DNA from: Nageia nagi
Lineage: Eukaryota > Pinophyta
Direction: 5' to 3'
DNA: 64,000 nucleotides
NCBI GenBank assembly: GCA_050084985.1
Contig: JBITNC010000002.1
Coordinates: 19,654,001 to 19,718,000, forward strand
The stretch's first letter is position 1. The number at the start of each line of letters is the position of its first letter. A program made the translations under genes and the position numbers. Under the pieces are notes generated by a model, which was given only the letters and a program-made list of their open reading frames with translations, was not told the DNA's origin and made no database searches. Below are positions 1 to 12,354 of the stretch, piece after piece.

Positions 1-1
1 G

Positions 2-2605
2 AGTTGGGTCTATTTTTTGAAGCATGAAGATGAAGCATTTGAGTTTTTTAAAGAATTCAAAGAGATGGTTGAGAATGAATGTGAACATAAGATTAAATGT
101 GTGAGGAGTGATAGAGGAGGAGAGTATTCTTCTACTGATTTTTCTGATTTTTGCAAGCAAAATGGCATCAAAAGACAATTTACTACAGCCTATACTCCTC
201 AACAAAATGGTGTGGCAGAGAGGAAGAATAGAACTCTCATGGAGATGGCAAGATGTTTGATGCAATCCAAAAAATTGCATTACATGTATTGGGCTGAAGC
301 AGTAAAGACAGCAAACTACATCTTGAATAGGTGTTCCACTAGTGCTGTTGATGGCAAGACCCCCTATGAGGCTTGGTATGATAAGAAGCCTACTGTCTGG
401 CATTTCAGAGTTTTTGGGTGTTTGGCATATGCTCATGTGCCAAAGGAGCATAGAAAAAAGTTGGATGCAAAGAGTGAACCATGTGTGTTCATTGGATATA
501 GTGATGAGAGTAAAGCATATAGGCTTTACAACCCCAAAACCAAGAAAATGCTTGTCTCCCGGGATGTCATTTTTGAGGAGGGGAAAGTGTATGGACAGCA
601 GCAAAAATGCATTGTAGACATTGGAGGAGGAGTGACCAGCCATGAAGATACTTCACAAGCAAAGAATGTGCAGCCCAAGAGATCAAATTCTCTTCCAAAC
701 CTCCAAGTGGTGCCTCCAAGTCCTCCATCAAGTCCATCTCAAAGCTCAAAATCCACTCCAAGCTCACCTTCAAGTGGTGGCTCTCCAAATGTGATCCAAG
801 AAGTGATGAAGACCAAGAGAGGTAAAAGACACTTTCAAAACCATCCTCCTTCTCAAGTTTTAGATCAAAATTTCCATAAAAGACTATCAAGAAGTCAATT
901 TCATGAAATGGAGAAGTTTGTTAAGCAATTTAGCAATATGGAACTTGATGATGATCCAAAGGGTGAGATGGTGAACTATGCTTTGTGTGCAGTCCCAAAT
1001 ACTAATATTTCTTTTTTTGATCCATCTTGTTATGAGGAAGCTTGCACCAAAAATGTGTGGGTGAAGGCTATGCAAGAGGAGCTTCACTCCATAAATAAAA
1101 ATGACACTTGGGAACTTTGTGAGTTGCCCAAAGGAAAGAGGTGTGTGGGCTCCAAGTGGGTCTACAAGACCAAGTACAACAGTGATGGTACCATAGAGAG
1201 ACACAAAGCAAGATTGGTTGCTAAAGGCTTCACACAAAAACATGGTGTAGACTTTGAAGAGACTTTTGCACTGGTTGCAAGGCAAGAAACAATAAGGTTG
1301 CTCCTTTCAATGGCTGCCCAAAACCATTGGAGTGTCTACCACATGGATGTGAAGAGTGCATTCTTGAATGGTTACTTGGATGAAGAGGTTTTTGTACAGT
1401 AGCCTCAAGGTTTTCAAGTGCAAGGCAAAGAACATCATGTGTACAAGCTTAAGAAGGCCCTGTATGGTCTTAAGCAAGCTCCAAGAGCTTGGTACACTCG
1501 CATAGATGGATACTTTCAGAATTTTGGACTCATGAGGAGCAAGAATGAGCCAACACTCTACATCAAGAGAGAAGGTAATCAGATTTTGCTTGTTTCTCTT
1601 TATGTTGATGATTTGATATATATGGGAAGTGATCCCATCTTGAACAACAAGTTTAAGACTGATTTGATGAATGAGTTTGAAATGAAGGATTTGGGCCTTA
1701 TGAGGTACTTTCTTGGCATGGAGGTCCACCAATGTCAAGAAGAGATTTTTGTTTATCAAAGCAAATATGCAAGGAACATGCTTTCTAAGTATGGTATGAT
1801 GAATTGTACTGCTGTTCACAATCCTATAGCTCATGGTGAGTTGCTTTGTAAGGATGATGGTGCTCCAAAAGCAAGTGTGACAGAATTTAGAAGCATTGTT
1901 GGTAGCCTTATGTTCCTTTGCAACACTAGGCCTGATATACAATTTGCTGTCTCTTTGGTATCTAGATACATGAATGATCCTTCTATTTTGCATTTGAAGG
2001 CTGTAAAATGTATTTTGAGGTATGTCAAAGGTACCATTAGTTATGGTCTTCACTACTCTCATGTTGAAAAGTTTAAGCTTGTTGGTTTTAGTGACAGTGA
2101 TTGGGGCAGCAATTTGGATGATAGGAAGTCCACTTCTGGGCAATGTTTCTCACTTGGTTCAGGAATGATAACATGGAGTTCTAAGAAGCAATCTACAGTT
2201 GCTCTCTCTTCTTGTGAGGCTGAGTATATAGCCCTCACCGCAGCTAGTGCACAAGCCTTATGGCTAAGGAAACTACTTGATGAAATTGGTGAGAAACAAC
2301 ATGGACCAATAATTCTTTACTATGACAACCAAAGTGCCATTCAGTTGGCACATAATCCCATCCACCACAGCAGGTCAAAGCACTTCCAACTCAAGTACCA
2401 CTTCATTCGTGACATGGTGGAGAAGAACCAAATTGAGCTTCACTATTGCAACACCAAGATCAACTTGGCTGATATTTTCACAAAAGGTGTTGTCAAAGCT
2501 CAGTATTTGATGCTCAGAGACTCCATGGTGAGTCCTCTTTGCATCAAGGGGGAGAATGTAGACAACTCAGCATCAGATTCATTTCACTCCATGTCACTTG
2601 GCTGA
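2..2605 (+). pseudogene. Ty1/copia pol, 3' part (element E): integrase, RT, RNase H
   Basis: The reading frame is already open at the window edge, so the 5' part of the element lies outside. Integrase comes first: C-V-R-S-D-R-G-G-E-Y near 100-130 holds the second catalytic Asp, and the glutamate of V-A-E-R-K-N-R follows near 220. After a Ser/Pro-rich linker (about 640-830) comes copia RT, with the block from K-W-V-Y-K-T-K to R-H-K-A-R-L-V-A-K-G-F at 1150-1235, L-Y-G-L-K-Q-A-P near 1460 and the catalytic Y-V-D-D at 1601-1612. RNase H follows, with D-S-D-W near 2095, S-S-C-E-A-E-Y near 2210, Y-D-N-Q-S-A near 2320 and A-D-I-F-T-K-G near 2468. The only interruption is TAG at 1400-1402, where relatives have Gln, so one C-to-T change explains it. 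The two open halves are in the same frame. The RNase H catalytic residues look intact, so this is a young but dead copy. Confidence 0.95.
2546..2556 (+). other. Polypurine tract of copia element E
   Basis: AAGGGGGAGAA lies directly before TGTAGACAAC, which is the usual arrangement of a plus-strand primer next to the 3' LTR of a plant copia element. The RNase H frame runs through this tract and stops about 50 bases inside the LTR. Confidence 0.8.
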
Positions 2606-3102
2606 GGCATTTTCCTTCCTTTTACATAGTTTAACGGGCTGTAATGATTAAAGGCTATGCAGTTGGTGGCTACAGTAAGAATATGCTAAAACTATTTAAT
2701 CTGATGAAGTAGTTGGTAACTGACCTGACAACGTAACATTTATAGTGGATGTGATCTGTAAATACTTTAGTTACAAACCAACTTAAGTAGAGCATGAGAA
2801 AAAGGGACTCCAGTCTAACTTCAGACGAGCTCTAGTCTAACTTTAGATGAGCTCCAAAAAAACTTCAGACGGGCTCCAGAAAGCATCTAGCTCCAAAAAG
2901 TGTCTGGCTCTAGAAAGCATCTGGCTCCAGAAAGCGTCTAGCTCCAAAAAGCGTCTAGCTACAGAAAGCGTCTAGCACCAGAAAGCGTCTGTAGTTTGGC
3001 TCCAGAAACTGTTTAAAGGTTTCTAAAATGTTTTGAAGCTCAAGGATTGTAATCTTGCTCCATAGTAATGCAATCTGTTATCATGATGTTTCAATATTCA
3101 CA
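2557..3102 (+). repeat. Probable 3' LTR of copia element E
   Basis: This begins with TG right after the polypurine tract. The end is placed at CA near 3100-3102 because decayed minus-strand copia RT sequence (element F) resumes just beyond. Length would be about 545 bp. The left LTR is outside the window, so neither the end nor the target duplication can be confirmed. A two-tier minisatellite lies inside the upstream half. Confidence 0.6.
2807..2999 (+). repeat. Two-tier minisatellite inside the LTR of E
   Basis: Three units of about 22 bp with the core TCTAACTTCAGACGAG (2807-2872) lead into about seven units of 17 bp with consensus GCTCCAGAAAGCGTCTA (2873-2999). Both unit types start with the same GCTCCA, so the shorter unit may have arisen from the longer one. 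The unit length is not a multiple of three and the array lies after the last stop codon, so it is non-coding. Confidence 0.85.
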
Positions 3103-6100
3103 AAGTAGCATCACATAGTGGTGAAGTGTAAATGGAAATCAAAGTCACCCCACTTTGAAAAGGTGTTAGAGAAGGATTACAATCCACCATCCTAAACACT
3201 AAAGAAGATCCAAGGCATATTTCTGCTAATATATGGAAATTTTTGAATTTGTTTGTGTCATCTGAAAACCAAGAAGGTAATGGGTAAGTCCAAGATCTGC
3301 CATCTCAAATCTCTCAAAGAAATATTACTAAACTATCTAAATTTGAGAGCAAGAGGTATCAATTAGAAGAAGATCATCAACATACAACACCAAAATAGTG
3401 GTATTTGATTTATGTCTCCAGATATAGATTGTAGGGTTAGAGGAACATTGTACAAAATCAATGGAGAGGAGAAAAGAATATATTTTTTCATACCATGCCT
3501 AAAGAGCTTGTTTGAGGTCATAGAGAGATTTTTTAAGCCAACAAACAAGTGAGGAATCCTGAAAAAAATTGGAGGGTTGCTCCATATAGATCTTCTCATG
3601 CAAATCACTATTCAAAAAGGTGCTCTTCATATCCATATAAAAAATTGACCATCCTTGAGTAGCAATAAGGACAAGTATAAGGCAAACTTAATGCATCTTG
3701 GAAATAGAGGCAAAGGTCTTAGAATAATCAATCCCTTCAGTCTGTGAGAATCCCTTGGCAACAAGATGAGCTTTATACTTATCAATGGAACCATCAATTG
3801 CATACTTGGTTCGATACACCCATTTACAATGAACCAACTTCCTCCCATGCAAAAGAGAAACAAGATCCCAAGTATTATTCTTTAGCAAGGATAATACTTA
3901 GATACCATGGCATCATCCCACTTTGGTATACCATGAGCCTCAAAAAATATCTATGGATCACCTAAATGTGCTTGACCAATAAGAATAAAACTAGTGGAAT
4001 GGAGGTAGGAAAGAGGGAGAATCTTGATGAAAGGTATTGCATCCTCAAGTGTAGAATGAGCCCATTTGGGCATATGACTACTAGTAGTGGAATAATATGC
4101 AACATTAACAAGAGGATTGATAATAATTGAAGGTGGTGGAGGTGGAGGAGGATCGATAGTTATTATGGGAGAAACAACCTTAGGAATATCCTTCACATGA
4201 AATACATTAGAAGATGTGTCACAAGAGTTAGGTAAGATTGAGGAAGGACATGAAGAGGGAGAATCAAGAAGGTGCTCATCAATCTATACATGAGTGTGGA
4301 AAAAAAGATCATAGGTATCAAGATTAATCAGTCGATATGCTTTCATATCCTCACTATAGCCAACAAAGATGAGAGGCTTTCTCTTCTTATCCAAGTCCTT
4401 ATACTTGGTCTTCAAAATAAAAGCCTAAACATGACTACCAAATACTCTATCATGACACATCTAGCTTAGTTCCACTCTAATCCTCTTTAGGAGTCATGTG
4501 ATCAAGTGCCTGATGAGGAGTATGATTTTAAATGTAGTTCACATAATTATCTACCTTAGCCTAGAAGATGGGAGGAAAGTCTCTGGAATGCATCATACAA
4601 CTTGCCATATCCTTTATTTTTCTATTCTTACTTTCTATAAATCCACTCTATTGTGGGGTGTGAGGGACTATATGTTGATGAATTATTCCATTATTCTCAA
4701 AGAAATTTGAAAACTCAATGCTAAAGTACTCCTCCTATTATCTATGTAAAGATTTTTGATGCAACTAGAATACTGATTCTCAACCAAAGCCTTGAAGATT
4801 TTGAAATGAACAAAGACATCACTCTTGTACTTGAGAATATACACCCAAGTACATATCAAGAAATCATTAATAAAATTCATTGCATAGCAAGCTCTAATGA
4901 AGAATAGGTGTGGAAAGACCATCAAGTCACTATGTAGCAACTCTAAAAGAGAAGATGCATGATCAACTTTACCTTTAGAAAAAGGATCATGATGTTCCTT
5001 CCCAAGGGCATAATTTGGGAAAACACCATCAAAACAAAATACCTTAGGCAATCTAGTGACCATATCATGAGAATGTAACTACTACAAATATCTATAGTTG
5101 AAGTGCTCAAACCTCTCATGCCAAAGTCTACTCATAGAATCTACATGGGAAACCAACCTAGTACCTAAATTAATATCATTAAAGCCCTCAAAATGATATA
5201 CCCTTAAGAAATGATCAAAATCACCTCGTGCAAGAAGTGACTATGTCTCCAACAAACTATGAATCTTAAAATCATTAGGTGTGAATAAAATAGTCCTCCC
5301 ACCACTAGTATTACATATCTAATACATAGAAAGAAGTTTAGAGGATAATTAGGAACCAAAAGCACATCAAGGATGTGACAACCTATAAAATTAATTTCCC
5401 CTTTCCTATATAAATGTTATATGAATCACCAACCTCAATACTAGAAGTAGAAGTAGAGCAAAGAGATTGAAAAAACTCTTTGGATGGAGTCATGTGATGA
5501 GAGGCACCTGAATCTATAACCCAACTCTCTAAAATTGAATGTCTCTTCCTATGAACATTCAAATCCTTTCCTAATACATGGGAATTTTTATATTTTTACT
5601 TATTTTTATCATCTTTCATCCTTTTGTAATATTTTTCAATGACATGTCTAAGCTTCCCATAATAAGAATAAGTAGGATTCTCTTTTTCTTGAGTGGATTT
5701 GGAGTCAGGGGCTTTTGGATTTGGCTATGGTGTAGTGGGATTAGGCTTAGGCTTAGTCTTCCCTTTACCTTTAGATGTTGTTAATACCTTATATGAAGAT
5801 GAATATGCCTCAAGAGTTAAAATTTTAATCTCTTCCCTTCTAAGATGCTCACAAAATTCTTTTAAATTAGGCATTATGAATTTATCACTCATAACATCCT
5901 TCATAGAGAGGAATGTAGAAGTAAATACATGAAATATACCTTATAATTTTGATAAAATAAAATAAATGCATTCATCATATTTCTTCTTTTTACCACTACC
6001 CAACAATTGTGTGTACAACTCTTTAAATTTAGTGAGATAATAAACCATGGTAGGATTGTCATAAGGAGATAAAGTAGTAAGTTGAACATCAATTTGCATG

Positions 6101-6398
6101 GCCTTCATTGTGTCAACCTTACCAAAACAATATTCTAATTTATCCCATGATTCATTTGGTGTGTTTATGATATCAACATGAAACCATAAGTTCTCACTAA
6201 CATTTTATTTTATTAACCCAAATCTTCACCAATTGCCTTTGTGAATGACCAAGTTTCATAGTTTAATTTGAATGTGAATTTTTTCTCCTTAATGAGTATG
6301 TTTAGTCCTCTTTGTGCTAATACTTTCAACTTCAATAGTTTCTAAGTGTGCTAATTATGAGGTGTGAGAGTTTCAATTTTAAATGATGAATGCTCCAT
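3103..6398 (-). pseudogene. Ty1/copia gag-pol, heavily decayed (element F)
   Basis: Read on the minus strand, Gag starts with M-E-H-S-S-F-K-I-E-T-L-T-P-H-N at 6398. A GAG-pre-integrase and integrase start follows (about 5063-4690), with G-K-E-H-H-D-P-F, L-E-L-L-H-S-D-L-M and a W-V-Y-I-L-K-Y-K-S block. RT begins near 3880 with W-V-Y-R-T-K-Y and K-A-H-L-V-A-K-G-F-S-Q. It continues in other frames through a Y-V-D-D-L-L-like stretch near 3375 and F-E-M-A-D-L-G near 3300, to about 3135. Many stops and frameshifts break it. RNase H and the 3' LTR are missing at the left, where element E abuts, so E probably inserted into F. Several open frames on the plus strand here are shadows. Confidence 0.85.
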
Positions 6399-8429
6399 CT
6401 CAAAACACAAAACAAACCAAGGAACCAAGCAAAAAGGGAGGTGCAAAAATATATTTTGGAAATAACAAGTTATATCCTTATCATAAAGTTTGAATGTAAA
6501 ATTAAATACCTTATTTTTCCTTTTATATTTCTATATTTATAAAACTATAAGATTTGGACCCTCCAAAATGCTTGAATGTGAATTTTTAGACTAAGGTTTT
6601 TTCTAACTATTTTTCGCTATCGACAATTCTAGAAACCATATAACTTATACCTTCCAAAATTCAAAATAGTTATAAATCTATTTTGCACATCAAAATATTC
6701 TAAAAATATTTTACAATTCAAGGTTTTTGACTATAAATTAAATGCATTGTACAATGTATTAAATGGACCATCATGTTTCATTCCTATATATAGTAGGGCT
6801 TGTATTTTATATCAAACATATAAAAACTATTAGATTCAATATCCTAACATTTTTTTATTATCAGTTGTTTACTTTAATATTTTTAATTATTGATATGTAT
6901 TAACTTTTAAGGTGGACCGTCATACTTTTGAAGGGGAGGTCACTTAATAATAAAGACTTCAAAACACATGCATTCATAGGCTTCTTTAAAAACCACCTAT
7001 TATTAAAATTTACCATATTCTATTTTAATTTATTAAACCCCTCATGATAAACCCCTATATAATAAATAATAACCCATTTTAAAAAATTACCATTCAAACA
7101 AAAAAAATTAAATCAATTTTTAATACCTCTTGGTAGTTTTACCCTTTGATATCATTATAGTGATCCAATAATTTGTCAATTGAAACCATCACCTTTCATT
7201 ATTTAAAATTGTCCAAAATGATGACCTAAGGGAAGACTATCTCAATGATTAAATTAGATTATATCCTAGGTCCTTGGTGATAAAGTTAAATATACCTATT
7301 TATGGCTCTATTTGTGAGGATAAACTCTTGATGATGAAATCTAAGTAGCTTCTCTCGTGTGTGCAAGTATACAAATAAAAGGTTCTTTTTAAAATGATTT
7401 GTGCAATAGTTATTTCCATTTAGCACTTCATAACCTTTTTATTATCATATAAGATCACAAATTGATACAAATGGAAAGTATAATTTGATCTTATGGTGGT
7501 TATTTAGTGTTCAAAGTCATACATTCACAAATAATAGTAAAGAAAATAACTTACTTGTAGAATACTGATAGAATATTTTGTATAAATATTAAACACCCCT
7601 ACTCCCCTCCCCTAATAAAATACTTAATTATATACCAATATTTCAATGTGATATTTTAAATACCCTTTGGTATGAACTCATGTGGTATTTACCATTTTCT
7701 AATAGTGACCCTCCCATGACTTTTGTAAAATGAATCATCCTTTTATAATAAACTACCAAATTAAGGTTAGGGTAGTATGGATATAAATATGTGTAGGATA
7801 GGAAGAAATATCTTAGAAAATATAGTATCTTTTTAAGTTGTAAGGAGGTATCCCCCTCGTATAATTCCCCTCAAAATATCTTATGATTCATTTTGCTTAG
7901 AAAAGTTACTCTTTTATGTGATCTTGTTATTATTATTAATCATATTATTGAGTAATTGTTGTTATGCTATTTTTTGGTTCCATTATTATTTTCATATTTT
8001 ACTATTATTTGGGCTTAAATATTTTTTTAGACCTTATAGGTTCCTATCATATTTGGAGCTTCAATTTTATGGGCAAATTCAAGACTAAGTTGCATTTTTG
8101 TGAAGTCGAATTGAGTTGAAGACCTAGATTTATCTAGTTCCTAACTAAAATGCTACCAAATGTTTCCTAGATTTGTGAGGTTACATTGAGTTTAAGGTAT
8201 ATAAATTATCCATTTTTTAACCAAACCTATGCCAAATGTTTTTAAAATCTATGCCAATTTTTGAATATCCTAGTTCATTACCCCTTTAAAAATTAAACCT
8301 TTTATCCATTGGGTTGTTTTATCAACCCATTTATTCACTATATATCAACCTTAAAATTGTGTTCAAGTTGCCATTTTTGAGAAATGTATTGTAACCCTAA
8401 ATTTCATACTTAAAAGAACAATTTTCAAA
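6399..8429. other. A+T-rich interval without recognisable genes
   Basis: I see no convincing coding frame, LTR pair or RNA gene. It could hold the 5' LTR and leader of minus-strand copia F and the 5' end of gypsy fragment G, but I could not find a tRNA-like primer site or TG...CA boundaries. There are short homopolymer-rich stretches only. Confidence 0.5.
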
Positions 8430-10060
8430 ATGGATACAAAATCTAGAGGTTGTTATCTCCCAAACCATGAAGAATTATCCAATTCTAACAAAGCCTATTC
8501 ATTATCTTTGGTAATAATTTTTTTGAAAAAAAAGTCTAGAGGTTTGATAATATTGATTTTAATACCTATCCTAGTTTGATTATTTTTTGTGTTGATCATT
8601 TTTATATAGTACCCATAAAGATTTTCAATTTTTAAAAATAGTAGTTTTCAAGAATATCAGTTTCTAAAAATAGTAGTATTTATAAATCATAAGATTAATA
8701 ATGGAAGATCTCAAGATATTAAAAAATTATTTCAAAAGATTGAATACATTACTACTTTGATTGGTGATGTTAACCTCCCATCTCCTCTTAAGGAACTAAA
8801 CAAGGTAGTACAATCCATATCTTCTAGTTATGGTTCCCTTTACCAAAATTTTTAAATTCTTCAATAAGCATATTTTATGGGCATATTACTAAGTTTGAGT
8901 AGACCTATAACATTAATAGAAAATGGATTCTAGACACCCCAAGGACCTCAACAAGCCTTCATTCTTCTAATGAAAATCAACTTATACTTTCCCAAATTTG
9001 ATGGCAAGAATCCAATTAGTTGAATTTATCACATTGAACATTATTTCTTCTTAAACTAGATTTCAAAGGTTTAGAAGGTCAATATTTTATCATTTCATAT
9101 TGATCAAGTATTTATAGAATGGTACTAGTGGTTTGAGAAGATAAATCACATCCCTTATTAGGGAGAATTCACCACAAATCTCTTGGTTCAATTTGGCATG
9201 AATGATTTTGGAGATTTTACAATAGCCTTGACAAAACTCTATCAAATAATAATAGTAAGAGAATAACAAGCATAATTTGAAAAGTTAGCCAATCATATGG
9301 AAGGAGTATATGAAGCATTTTTCTAAATATTTTTCATTAGTGGATTGGAGAAAGAGATTTACATGGGATTAAAAGTGTTCAATCTTAATAACATGATGGT
9401 AAGGGTTGCCAAATTGGTTAAGGACAAGGTCACTTCTCAATAATAATAAGTGAAGAAACCATTTGGAAAACCATATAATTCCCAAAATTATCTTAAATCA
9501 CATCGGTCATTGTATATAAAGCAACTTAATCCTAAGGAAATGAAGGAGTGCAAGTAAAAAGGCATGTTTTATAATTATGATAAAAATTTTGGGCCCAACC
9601 ATCATTGTACAACACAAAAATTACACCTAATAGATGTTGATACCCAAATAAACCTACCAGAGGAGGTATATGAGGATGCAACTATAGACATGATGGAGGA
9701 ATTTGATAATTCCATTGAGGATACTCCAAAGATTTTTTAGAATGTCCTTTTCAAATTTTCTTCCCCATAGACTATGAAGTTCCATGGATATTTCAAGTAA
9801 TAGACTTTGATTGTTTTGATCAATTTAGGATGAATGTAAAATTTGATTTACCCAAGGATAGTAAAAAAGGCCAACTATTATACACAACCTTAAAATACTT
9901 TTAAAGTATTGATTGATAATGGTAGAATGATTTCCTATAAAGAAAAATGTTGCAATATTAGGCTTTGTAGTACTCTATATCTACCTTGAATACTCTATAA
10001 TAAAGATCCAAAGGGTTTACTTCAAGAAGAATGATTTAGAGTTTATATGTTGTTATGATC
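8430..10060 (+). pseudogene. Ty3/gypsy gag and start of protease (element G), not Tat-type
   Basis: An ATG at 8430 begins M-D-T-K-S-R-G-C. After several stops a conventional gypsy Gag follows: L-Y-F-P-K-F-D-G-K-N-P-I near 8980, I-E-W-Y-x-W-F-E-K near 9115, and the Q-A-x-F-E-K-L-A-N-H-M-E-G block near 9270-9300. A zinc-knuckle remnant near 9560-9610 reads M-F-Y-N-Y-D-K-N-F-G-P-N-H-H-C, in which the first two Cys positions have changed. It resembles the C-x-x-C-D-x-K-x-x-P-G-H-x-C form of chromovirus Gag proteins. A protease start (V-L-I-D-N-G) is visible near 9905. RT and integrase are absent. Its Gag differs from the Gag of elements A to D. Confidence 0.75.
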
Positions 10061-11451
10061 TATTATTTTTGATATCTAACACCCTTCTTGCACAAAATGT
10101 TAATGGGTAACTTCAATCTCTAAGTTATTAAGACCTTGAAAATGAACTAGTAAGGTAAACCCTAGCTAAAATACAACGTAAGCCCCCTCTTCTATAATCA
10201 AATGGACAATAGTAAATAGTTGTATGCCTAATGCAAATTGATATGTTATGTTATGCTAGAATGCCTACTTTTTAGTTATTTTTTTGATAAAATGATGTGC
10301 ATGCTACATATCTAATGCTAAATGGTCATGCATGTCATGGATCTATGCTAAATTGCTTGTGCATATCAAATATATACATTAAATGCTAATATAAATGCTC
10401 AAATATTGAATATGCTCAAAACCCTAGCATGAGTTAATTAGCTTACATGCAACTAGATGAAAATAATAAAAAAACAATCTATGTTAAGAAAAGGAAATGT
10501 GGGGTATACATAGCTCCAAATATCTTCATGCACTTCTAAAAACTCAAAATCTTGTTGTAAATCTATTAAAATGGTGAAATACTTCTCATTTATTCGTGTT
10601 CGTTACGTTAGGATACAAAAGATGGTACATGAAATTTTGGATGGCTTAGGGTTTTTAGGTTTAGCTCAAGGTGATGATGCGTCATAGGTTATCTTAGGAT
10701 AGTAAAAGATGTCAAAATTTAAAAATGGAGCTAAAAAGATAAAATTAAATATTTTTTTACCTTTTAAACTTAACCTCAACCTAACCAGCATACAAATTGG
10801 TTGGTCAACAACCTAATTAGGGTTGACAAACTAACTAGCATACTAACTGCCTTCTCATTAGGCTAATTGAAAGGATTACCTCTTTAACTATTATAACTAT
10901 ATTTAACTAGATTTGATTGATGTTGTTCTTTCTAAGATATGTGTGCTCAATATATGTAATTTTGAGGTGTCTACATATGCCCCCTTTTGAGTTGAGTCTT
11001 TCAAGCATACAAGTATTAGCAAAAAAGAGTAGTATGTAATGATTTGATGATAAAATATCAAAATATGTGACTTTGATCCATGATGTATGCTAAATGATAA
11101 ATAATATTTTGTTGACAAGGATGGTGGATAAATTTAGGCATGCAAACCTACCTCATGCTAAGATAAAAGTGCTAGATTATCTCAAAGATATGGATACTAT
11201 AAAATGATCAAGTTTATGAAAATATGTTATTATGTTTAATTTATGAAATGTTACTCTCAATTGTGTGATCATGATAAATTTTCCCCAAGTAATGGTAGAT
11301 AAAGAGATAATGCTATTGAATGGATCATAAGGGATGATAATGCTAATGATTACCTTGCCCCATGTTGATAGGATCGTAAGGGATAATGCTCAAAGTGATA
11401 ATATTTATTCCATGTTAAATGGATCAAAAATATGACAATGCTAATGATTAT
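10061..11451. other. Unassigned A+T-rich interval with a short imperfect tandem repeat
   Basis: No supported gene. From about 11290 to 11451 an imperfect unit of roughly 55-60 bp occurs about three times, each with a version of ATGGATCATAAGGGATGATA followed by AATGCTAATGATTA. The five bases just before the outer LTR (ATTAT, 11447-11451) would be the target duplication of element D, but its right-hand copy is outside the window. Confidence 0.5.
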
Positions 11452-12191
11452 TGCAGATGCCTAAAAATGATTTATTATTTATTTAATAAATCATATTTAG
11501 ACTCATTATGTGATTAAATGGAAATAATACATAAATGAAGATAAATTATTATTACAATGCAATAATATATGCTAAGGACAATGTAATATCATATACCATG
11601 GATTATATTTTAAATTATCTTGTATATAGAAAAGATTATTATTATTTGCTATGTGTCAAATTTCACTCCTCTTTATTTTCTTGTAGGTTATAAATATGGA
11701 AGGTGAAGGTTGACATCCCTATTGAATTTCTCTAATAGGTGATTTTCCCAAACATAAAACTTACAATGTCTATTAACACCACTTGTTTTAAGAAATTTGT
11801 TATAATCTATGAGCTTTTTTATCTCTTGTTTGCACGTGACACAAATCATCAACTTCCATGAAGCCAATGGTGTACCATTCCCATGCAACCAACAATATGC
11901 ATCTTTTAGATTGAGAGGTCCAAATTTTAAGGAATGACTCATTGTACCATTTTATTGAATATTCATTAAGATCTAATTTAAATTTTGATCATAATCCTCT
12001 ATATATTCATTATTATTCTTCTTTGAGGATTGTACACAAATTGGCTACTTGCCCATTATGCATCAAGTTTATATATTTCATGTACATTAATTATCTATAT
12101 TATATAGAGCATATCATTGTATAATCATTATATACATATACCATTTATTTTTTATATATTTATTCATTAATTTCACATTTTTGGGTTTACA
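11452..12191 (+). repeat. 5' LTR of element D
   Basis: It begins TGCAGATGCCTAAAAATG, a decayed form of the TGTAGACACCTAAAAATG that starts the LTRs of A, B and C, and ends TTTACA just before a primer-site-like TTTTGGTGAACC. The first 600 bp align throughout with 60853-61467. A perfect 10-bp inverted repeat (TGATTTATTA, 6-base loop) sits at 11468-11493 and is kept in the 3' copy. TATAAATA at about 11689 is a possible TATA box, also kept in the other LTR. Confidence 0.85.
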
Positions 12192-12212
12192 TTTTGGTGA
12201 ACCTAACATTCT
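12192..12212 (+). other. Putative primer binding site of D
   Basis: TTTTGGTGAACCTAACATTC follows the LTR directly, and TGG plus a short sequence is typical of a primer site complementary to a tRNA 3' end. It differs from the TGGTGCTAGAAGGAGGG of A, B and C. I could not assign the tRNA. Confidence 0.5.
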
Positions 12213-12354
12213 TACACACCTAGGTCATCCTTTATGAAGAGTCATGAATCCATTTTCACTATTATTTGTTCTATGTTTCAAAAATAGATTTAAACATAAA
12301 ACAAACTAAATATTTTAGGAGAAAAGTTAATTTTAATGATATATCCAGAGAAGT

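Noticed and set aside
887-2143. Long open frames on the minus strand opposite copia E (887-1285 and 1307-2143)
   Set aside because: They lie antisense to unambiguous integrase, RT and RNase H motifs and show no motif of their own; such shadows are common opposite well-conserved coding DNA.
5578-5932. Plus-strand open frames with Gly/Phe-rich products
   Set aside because: They are the complement of the Pro/Ser-rich part of minus-strand copia F gag.
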